Part shown: piece after piece, positions 29,707 through 36,063 of the stretch
Numbering within the stretch: the first letter of the stretch is position 1
How the letters are laid out: each line of letters opens with the position of its first letter
Translations under genes and position numbers: made by a program
Origin: Flavobacteriia bacterium
Lineage (GTDB): Bacteria > Bacteroidota > Bacteroidia > Flavobacteriales > Flavobacteriaceae
Direction: 5' to 3'
Assembly: GCA_030625645.1 (NCBI GenBank)
Contig: DAOUQH010000006.1
Coordinates: forward strand, 1 to 36,063
Length of the DNA: 36,063 nt
The notes under the pieces: model-generated
What the model saw: the letters and a program-made list of their open reading frames with translations, nothing else
What the model was told of the DNA's origin: nothing
Databases searched by the model: none

Positions 29707-30408
29707 TTAAGATTTTGTATCTCCAAATAGAATATTAGTATATTCCTCTGGTGAAATTCCTTCATTAACATTAAAATTTCCACTTTTTGTTCGACGAAGT
29801 GCTGATAAATGCGAACCTGTATTTATTGATTTTCCAAAATCATTTGCAAGTGACCGGATATAAGTTCCCTTACTACAAACCACTCTAAAATCTACATTTG
29901 GTATTATAATATTTATAATTTCAAATTCGTAAATTGTAATTCTTCTGGATTTTATTTCGGTAGTTTCTCCTTTTCTTGCAAGATCATATAATCTTACACC
30001 ATCTTTTTTAATTGCTGAAAATAATGGTGGTATTTGATCTATTTCGCCAATAAATTTGCTTGTAGCTTCTTTAATTAATTCATCGTTAATATGGTCGGTT
30101 GGATAAGTTTTATCAACTTCAGTTTCTAGATCATAAGAAGGAGTAGTTCCGCCAAGTGTTATTGTTCCGGTATATTCTTTGGTTTCTGCCTGATATGAAT
30201 CAATTTTTTTGGTAAATTTTCCAGTACAAATTATCAATAATCCTGTTGCTAGCGGATCTAAAGTTCCGGCATGACCGACTTTAATTTTTTTAAATTTGAA
30301 TTTCTTCTTTATAGCCGAACGTAATTTATTTACTACCTGAAAAGATGTCCAATGTAAAGGTTTATCGATTATGATAACTTGTCCGTTTTTAATATCTTCA
30401 GCAGTCAT
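29707..30408 (-). CDS. truB: tRNA pseudouridine(55) synthase TruB
   Basis: 233 aa; GHAGTLDPLATGLL, QIPPLFSAIKKDGVRLYDLARKGE, KGTYIRSLANDFG. Confidence 0.95.
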   Translation of the reverse strand: MTAEDIKNGQVIIIDKPLHWTSFQVVNKLRSAIKKKFKFKKIKVGHAGTLDPLATGLLIICTGKFTKKIDSYQAETKEYTGTITLGGTTPSYDLETEVDKTYPTDHINDELIKEATSKFIGEIDQIPPLFSAIKKDGVRLYDLARKGETTEIKSRRITIYEFEIINIIIPNVDFRVVCSKGTYIRSLANDFGKSINTGSHLSALRRTKSGNFNVNEGISPEEYTNILFGDTKS

Positions 30409-31206
30409 TTATAAATAAAAATAGGAATAAGTAATAGCAATAATCCCAACGACAAAACAGTAAATTGCAAAATAATAAAGTTTACTATTTTTCACTAAAG
30501 ATATCATCCAGTTACAGGCGAATAATCCCGAAATAAATGCAGCAATGAAGCCAATACCCATTGCGCCAATATTTTCATTTTGAAAGCTAATATCACCTCC
30601 TAAAATATCTTTTGCAACTTTTCCAAAAATCAATGGAACAACCATTAAAAATGAAAAACGGGCAGCTTTTGTTCTGTCAACTCCCAATAAAACCGATGTA
30701 GATATTGTTGCTCCAGAGCGTGAAATTCCGGGTAGCATGGCAATAGCCTGCGAAACACCTATGATAAATGAGTTTTTAAAAGAAACATCTTGATTGGTGT
30801 TTTTTGCTCTATCTGCAAGTAATAATAAAAGTGCAGTTATTAATAGCATAAAACCAACCATAAGAATATTTCCATTGAAAAATGCTTCGAGTTCTTTTTC
30901 AAATAATAGACCAATTATTACAGCCGGAATCATTGAAATGATAATTTTTAGTGAAAATTTCATCTCGTCATTCCATTGAAATTGAAAAATACCTTTTATA
31001 ATTTGCCAAATTTCTTTTCTAAAAATAACAATCGTACTTAGTGCCGTTGCAAAATGAAGAATTACAGTAAAAGTTAAACTTTCTTCAGGTAGTGATTTGT
31101 CGCCAAACATGGCTTTGGCTAATTCTAAATGACCACTAGATGAAACAGGTAAAAATTCGGTTAGACCTTGGATGATTCCAAGAATAATTGCTTCAATATA
31201 ACTCAT
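30409..31206 (-). CDS. uppP: Undecaprenyl-diphosphatase UppP/BacA
   Basis: 265 aa; GIIQGLTEFLPVSSSGHLEL, AMLPGISRSGATIS. Confidence 0.95.
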   Translation of the reverse strand: MSYIEAIILGIIQGLTEFLPVSSSGHLELAKAMFGDKSLPEESLTFTVILHFATALSTIVIFRKEIWQIIKGIFQFQWNDEMKFSLKIIISMIPAVIIGLLFEKELEAFFNGNILMVGFMLLITALLLLLADRAKNTNQDVSFKNSFIIGVSQAIAMLPGISRSGATISTSVLLGVDRTKAARFSFLMVVPLIFGKVAKDILGGDISFQNENIGAMGIGFIAAFISGLFACNWMISLVKNSKLYYFAIYCFVVGIIAITYSYFYL

Positions 31207-31225
31207 TTTCTATTTTAAATTTCAA

Positions 31226-31483
31226 TTATTCTTCTTTTCCTTTTGGATTGGTAAAAATAGCATAAACTTCAATAGCAAGACCAATTAAAACTAGAGTAGG
31301 AGCTAATCTTATTCGTTGAAAATTGTATATATCTTCATTAAAAACAGCCGGATCTTCACTTCCGCCACCTGCCATAAGGGCAAATCCTATCATAATTACA
31401 ACAATACCAATTGCCATGATGATATAATTTTTCTTAGCAAATAAAAACTCTCCTTCTTGTTTTTTCATTCTCTTTTTTGCCAT
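31226..31483 (-). CDS. DUF3098 small membrane protein
   Basis: 85 aa; two TM segments, FAKKNYIIMAIGIVVIMIGFALMAGGGSEDP; located next to ftsX. Confidence 0.75.
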   Translation of the reverse strand: MAKKRMKKQEGEFLFAKKNYIIMAIGIVVIMIGFALMAGGGSEDPAVFNEDIYNFQRIRLAPTLVLIGLAIEVYAIFTNPKGKEE

Positions 31484-31489
31484 TTTAGT

Positions 31490-32368
31490 TTAGTTATAAA
31501 GTTCGTCGGTTTTAAGGTTTAAAAATCGTGAAGTAGCAAAAAATGTACTTAGCCAGGTTATTAAAATTCCGATAAGGAAAATACCACCAAACAAAAAAGC
31601 CAGCGTTTTTTTATCGTTTACTAAATCGAGATTTGGAAAATTATTATTCAAATAATATACAACAAAGCCTAAACCGATTAAAGCTAGAATTGCACCTATA
31701 ATTCCAAGCTTAATACTTCCCCAAATAAAAGGTCTTCTAATAAAACCTTTAGTTGCACCAACCATTTGCATGGTTTTAATAGTAAATCTTTTTGCATAAA
31801 CAGATAGGCGAATTGAACTGTTGATTAAAACAATTACAATTAAAGTTGCCAAAGTGCTGAATATCAAAATAAACATACTAATTCTTTCTACATTTTTTGT
31901 GATTAGACCAATTAAAGGTTTATCGTAAGAAACATCGGATACAAATTGATTTTCACGATAATTCTTTTCAATATCTTCAATTTCTTTTGTAGTAACATGA
32001 TCTGCTTTTATAAAGATATCAATGGAGTTTTGTAAAGGATTATAACCTAAAAAGTTCATAAAATCTTCACCATTTTCCTTTTTATAAATTTCAGCAGCAC
32101 CTTCTTTTGAGGTAAATTTTGTGCTTTTGGTAAAATTTTCTTTGTCAATAGATTTTTGAAGCGCCTTAATATTTACCTCTTTTACATCATTATGAATAAA
32201 AAGAGTAATAGCAGTTTGTTCTTTTATATTATCGGATAATTTTTTGGTATTTAGAACCAATAAACCTAAAATTCCCAGTAAAAATAAAACCAAAGCAATA
32301 CTTATAATTACTGAAAGATAAGAGGATCGTAAGCGTCTTTTATGATATTTTTCAAAAGATTTACTCAT
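31490..32368 (-). CDS. ftsX: Cell division protein FtsX (permease-like)
   Basis: 292 aa; N-terminal TM, extracellular domain, RLSVYAKRFTIKTMQMVGATKGFIRRPF and TM block. Confidence 0.92.
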   Translation of the reverse strand: MSKSFEKYHKRRLRSSYLSVIISIALVLFLLGILGLLVLNTKKLSDNIKEQTAITLFIHNDVKEVNIKALQKSIDKENFTKSTKFTSKEGAAEIYKKENGEDFMNFLGYNPLQNSIDIFIKADHVTTKEIEDIEKNYRENQFVSDVSYDKPLIGLITKNVERISMFILIFSTLATLIVIVLINSSIRLSVYAKRFTIKTMQMVGATKGFIRRPFIWGSIKLGIIGAILALIGLGFVVYYLNNNFPNLDLVNDKKTLAFLFGGIFLIGILITWLSTFFATSRFLNLKTDELYN

Positions 32369-32485
32369 AAATTAATGTGGTTTTTTACGTTTTGCAAGGT
32401 ACTTATTTCAAATTATATGACAAATAAAATTTTGCTCTCAGTATAAAACAATTTGTAACAATTTTATCTTGAGGTATATTACTAA

Positions 32486-32902
32486 TTAATCGTTTGTTTT
32501 TGTTGAAATTTCTTGACAAAGCTCTATTAAAACGCCATTTGTGGATTTTGGATGTAAAAAAGCAATCAATTTATTATCGGCACCTTTTTTTGGCACTTCA
32601 TTTAATACAATAAATCCTTCATTTTTTAATCTTGCAATTTCAGTTTTAATATCTTCAACAGCAAAAGCTATATGGTGAATTCCTTCCCCTTTTTTGTCGA
32701 TAAATTTTGCAATCGGACTATCTGGATTCGTTGCTTGTAACAGCTCAATTTTATTTGGTCCGGTTTTAAAAAAAGATGTTTTCACACCTTCGCTTTCAAC
32801 TTCTTCAATCTTATAATGAGATTTCCCAAAAAGACTAGCGAAAATAATATTAGATTTTTCAAGGTCTTTTACAGCGACACCAATGTGTTCAATTTTGTTC
32901 AT
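32486..32902 (-). CDS. mce: Methylmalonyl-CoA epimerase
   Basis: Likely start ATG at 32904-32902 (MNKIEHIGVAVKDLEKS); GEGIHHIAFAVEDI, HPKSTNGVLIELCQ; glyoxalase fold. Confidence 0.88.
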   Translation of the reverse strand: MNKIEHIGVAVKDLEKSNIIFASLFGKSHYKIEEVESEGVKTSFFKTGPNKIELLQATNPDSPIAKFIDKKGEGIHHIAFAVEDIKTEIARLKNEGFIVLNEVPKKGADNKLIAFLHPKSTNGVLIELCQEISTKTND

Positions 32903-32920
32903 TTTGATATAATTTTTATT

Positions 32921-32928
32921 CAAAAATA
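32921..32928 (-). promoter_or_regulatory. Putative -7 box of mce (divergent promoter)
   Basis: CAAAAATA on + strand = TATTTTTG on - strand. Confidence 0.4.
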
Positions 32929-32953
32929 GCTAAAATTTAAAATAATTAAAGCT

Positions 32954-32961
32954 TATTTTTG
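32954..32961 (+). promoter_or_regulatory. Putative -7 box of rbfA (divergent promoter, near-leaderless)
   Basis: TATTTTTG ending 5 bp before the rbfA ATG (32967). Confidence 0.45.
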
Positions 32962-32966
32962 CATTT

Positions 32967-33356
32967 ATGGAAACAAACAGACAAAAAAAGATAGCCGGAG
33001 TTATTCAAGAAGATTTGGCAGATGTTTTAAGAAAAGCTGCTCAAGATAAAGCACATGGAGTAATTATTTCTGTAACAAAAGTAAAAGTTACCCCAGATTT
33101 GAATGAGGCAAAAGCATATTTAAGTATTTTTCCTTCCGAAAAGAAAAAAGAATTGTTTGAGAGTATTTTTACGAACACACATAAAATTAAACACGAATTG
33201 GCGCAATTGACCAGACATCAATTACGTAAAATGCCTGATTTAACTTTCTATATTGATGATTCTTTAGATTATATAGACGATATTGATGTTGCTTTGAAAG
33301 GTGAAGAGAATCCAATTAAGGATCCTGAATTATTATCTAAAAAGGAAAAAAAGTAA
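32967..33356 (+). CDS. rbfA: 30S ribosome-binding factor RbfA
   Basis: 129 aa; RQKKIAGVIQEDLADVLRK, VTKVKVTPDLNEAKAYLSIF, LRKMPDLTFYIDDSLDYIDDI. Confidence 0.93.
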   Translation: METNRQKKIAGVIQEDLADVLRKAAQDKAHGVIISVTKVKVTPDLNEAKAYLSIFPSEKKKELFESIFTNTHKIKHELAQLTRHQLRKMPDLTFYIDDSLDYIDDIDVALKGEENPIKDPELLSKKEKK

Positions 33357-33357
33357 G

Positions 33358-34557
33358 TTGGATTTTTCGCTGTACATAGCCAAAAGATATTTAGTATCTA
33401 AAAGTAATAATAATACTATTAATATTATTACGATGATTGCTACTTTGGGTGTAATTGTTAGTACAGCAGCTTTATTTATTGTTCTTTCGGTATTTTCAGG
33501 TTTAAAGGATTTTAGTTTAAATTTTCTTAGAGTTGCAGATCCCGATTTAAAAATATCTGTAATTAATGGTAAATCATTTTTCTTTAATGATAGTATTAAA
33601 AAGGCTTTATTAAAAGATAAAATTGCCGATTATACCAAAGTAATTGAAGAAAGAGCTTTTTTTAATTATAATGAAAAATCACATATTGCTATTATTAAAG
33701 GTGTTGACACCAATTATTTGCATGTCAATAGGTTGGATACTGCAGTTTATTTTGGCGAATGGCTTAGATATGATGCAAAATATACTTCGGTGGTGGGTAG
33801 TGGTATTGCTAATATCTTATCGGTTGGGGCTTATGATTTTTTGGAATCCTTAAAAATATTTGTTCCAAAACCTGGCGAAGGTTATATTACCAATCCAAAA
33901 ACTGCATTTAGTAAAGTAGAGACACAGCCCATAGGAATCTTTAAATTAACTGATGATCTCGATAAAAAATATGTTTTTGTAAATTTAAAATTAGCTCAGG
34001 AATTATTAAATTATAAGTCAGATCAAATAACAGCAGTTGAGATTAAATTATCTGAAGATGCTAATGTAGATAAAATTCAAACCGAACTTAAAAATAAACT
34101 AGACTCCAATTTTAAAGTTCAGACTCGAGAACAGTTAAATTCGGTTTTTTATAAAATGCTTAATACCGAGAATTTGGTTTCCTATCTTGTTTTTACACTA
34201 ATCTTAATTATTGCTCTATTTAATGTAATTGGTGCAATAGTGATGATGATTATCGATAAAAAAGCCAATTTAAAAACACTTTTTCACCTTGGAGCCCCAG
34301 TCAAAGAGATTAGAAAAATATTTGTTTTACAAGGGTTTTTACTCACCTTATTCGGATTGTTTATAGGTTTGCTATTGGCAATTCCGTTTGTGTTATTACA
34401 AAAAAAATATGGCTTTATAATGATTACACAATCTTTAGCTTATCCGGTAGAATTTAATTTTTCAAATGTTTTTATTGTGATTCTTACAATTGTGATTCTA
34501 GGATTTTTGGCTGCAAAAATTGCTAGTGCAAGAATTAGCACAAAGTTGATGGAGTAG
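33358..34557 (+). CDS. FtsX/LolC-LolE-type ABC transporter permease
   Basis: Likely TTG start at 33358 (MDFSLYIAKRYLVSKSNNNTINIITMIATLGVIVSTAALFIVLSVFSGLKDF); C-terminal TM block with FHLGAPVKEIRKIFVLQG. Confidence 0.87.
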   Translation: MDFSLYIAKRYLVSKSNNNTINIITMIATLGVIVSTAALFIVLSVFSGLKDFSLNFLRVADPDLKISVINGKSFFFNDSIKKALLKDKIADYTKVIEERAFFNYNEKSHIAIIKGVDTNYLHVNRLDTAVYFGEWLRYDAKYTSVVGSGIANILSVGAYDFLESLKIFVPKPGEGYITNPKTAFSKVETQPIGIFKLTDDLDKKYVFVNLKLAQELLNYKSDQITAVEIKLSEDANVDKIQTELKNKLDSNFKVQTREQLNSVFYKMLNTENLVSYLVFTLILIIALFNVIGAIVMMIIDKKANLKTLFHLGAPVKEIRKIFVLQGFLLTLFGLFIGLLLAIPFVLLQKKYGFIMITQSLAYPVEFNFSNVFIVILTIVILGFLAAKIASARISTKLME

Positions 34558-34817
34558 GAATTTCATCATTTAGCATTTTTATACACTTTCTTTAGATTAT
34601 ACAAACATCTGTTAATAAGTTGATTAAATTTTATAATAATCAATAGTAAAATAAATAGTTAAAATTACCGTTAATACAGTAATAATTTAATTACTTATAA
34701 CAGTTTCCCCTTAATGAATAGCATAGTTACCACATATAATAGTATTACACATCTTATCTCTAAACAGCTTTATTTAGTTACGCATTTATATTTTACTAAC
34801 TTAAATATTTTGTCATA

Positions 34818-35558
34818 ATGAATATTGAGGAAGTAAATATGCGAGAATTTTTCACAAAAATATCAACTACATTTAGTGAAAATGGTTTTAGATTTCAAGA
34901 AAATGATATTTCTAAAGAAGATCTGATAAATAATAAGGAGTGCTTTTATATTTTTGATATAAAGCATAATAAAGTAATTTATCATAATGGTTTTCAAAAT
35001 CTATTAGGATTTTACGAAGAAGATATTAGCTTAGAATTTATTTTAGAGAAGTATCACCCTGAAGATCTACAAACTGTCAATAGAATTGCTAAGGCAACCA
35101 TTTTACATTGTTTAAGTACACCTTTTCAGTGTGAAGATAGTACCTTGCAAATAACCTTTAGAATTAGAAACAGTAAAGACTCGTATAATAAAGTTTTAAG
35201 TCAGTCAACTGCATTTCAAGTGAATAAGCGGGGTATAATGACCCATATCTTGGTAAAATTGGTAGATATTAGTTTTTTAGAAATTCCTTTTTGTGTTAAT
35301 TGGTATTTTCATGCTAAAGATCTAGATGTTGATGCTTTTAGAAATCAAATTTATAAAGCATATCATGACTTTTTTACCGAAAGAGAAAAAGAAATAATTA
35401 TAGAAATTGAAAAAGGACTTACCTCAAAATTAATTGCTAAAAAATTTAATATAAGCGAGCATACTATTGCTACACATAGAAAAAATATATTAAAAAAAGC
35501 AGGACGCCATAATACAAAAGATTTGATTTTATTTTGTAAAAGAAAAGGTATTTTATAA
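34818..35558 (+). CDS. PAS-like sensor domain + LuxR-type HTH transcriptional regulator
   Basis: 246 aa; FYIFDIKHNKVIYHNGFQNLLGFYEEDI (PAS-like); LTSKLIAKKFNISEHTIATHRKNILKKAGRHNTKDLI (LuxR HTH). Confidence 0.85.
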   Translation: MNIEEVNMREFFTKISTTFSENGFRFQENDISKEDLINNKECFYIFDIKHNKVIYHNGFQNLLGFYEEDISLEFILEKYHPEDLQTVNRIAKATILHCLSTPFQCEDSTLQITFRIRNSKDSYNKVLSQSTAFQVNKRGIMTHILVKLVDISFLEIPFCVNWYFHAKDLDVDAFRNQIYKAYHDFFTEREKEIIIEIEKGLTSKLIAKKFNISEHTIATHRKNILKKAGRHNTKDLILFCKRKGIL

Positions 35559-35574
35559 TAGAGTTTAATTGTAA

Positions 35575-36063
35575 ATGCTATATGTCTCATCTATCAATTA
35601 TCTACAATCTATGTTAGATTTTAGAGGTGGAAGAAAGTTTGATATTACAACTTCACTTCCATATCAAATATCGCCAAAAAACTGGAACTCATCAAAACAA
35701 ATTGTTAGAAATACAATTAACCAACACGACAAAGATGAAATCAATAAAAAACTGGCACAAATAAAGGTAAATATTATTGATAAATATAATCGGTTAAATG
35801 GAAGTCTACACCTTATTGATAAAAACTGGCTTACAAATGTTGCAAATAAAACAATCAATAAATCTATTACTCAAAATCAAATTACACTTCTTTCGTTTTT
35901 AGATAATTATATGGAGAAAGTGAAAACACAACCTAGCCCGTATACAGGAAAGCACCTTTCTAAATCTCGTATTGCAAATTTACAATTGACTGTAAATAAA
36001 CTTAATGTATTTTCTAAAGAACGCTATCAGATAGATTTTTCAGATATAACAATGAAATTTTAT
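35575..36063 (+). CDS. Tyrosine-type site-specific integrase, N-terminal part (cut by window edge)
   Basis: ATG 35575 with open frame to the window end (163 codons): FRGGRKFDITTSLPYQISPKNWNSSKQIVR (arm-binding-like) then QITLLSFLDNYMEKVKTQPSPYTGKHLSKSRIANLQLTVNKLNVFSKERYQIDFSDIT (SAM-like core-binding). Confidence 0.75.
   Translation, partial: MLYVSSINYLQSMLDFRGGRKFDITTSLPYQISPKNWNSSKQIVRNTINQHDKDEINKKLAQIKVNIIDKYNRLNGSLHLIDKNWLTNVANKTINKSITQNQITLLSFLDNYMEKVKTQPSPYTGKHLSKSRIANLQLTVNKLNVFSKERYQIDFSDITMKFY

Noticed and set aside
34558-34817. Search for a tRNA or att site next to the integrase
   Set aside because: No cloverleaf-like sequence or convincing direct repeat could be identified by eye; needs sequence beyond the window.

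Overview
This is a low-GC Bacteroidetes (Flavobacteriaceae-like) chromosomal window. It runs from the 3' end of ilvC, through a metabolic and lipoprotein stretch, into a nearly complete division/cell-wall (dcw) cluster on the + strand: mraZ-rsmH-ftsL-ftsI-murE-mraY-[murD fragment]-ftsW-murG-ftsQ-ftsA-ftsZ. Next come a large T9SS-sorted Asp-box propeller protein, a tdh-like epimerase, a thioredoxin-like protein, and a (-) strand block truB-uppP-DUF3098-ftsX-mce that diverges from rbfA and a LolC/E-type permease. The window ends with a PAS/LuxR regulator and the 5' part of a tyrosine integrase. The most unusual feature is the dcw cluster. The ORF in the murD position is only 182 aa. It corresponds to the MurD C-terminal domain plus the tail of the central domain, with its own ATG and an in-frame stop immediately upstream, and it has no ATP-binding domain. 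murC, normally between murG and ftsQ in this group, is absent and replaced by about 120 bp containing a nested inverted repeat. Upstream of mraZ are three TGGTA repeats at exact 10-bp spacing, a likely MraZ operator overlapping the promoter. Product names come from recognition of protein motifs; no database search was run.
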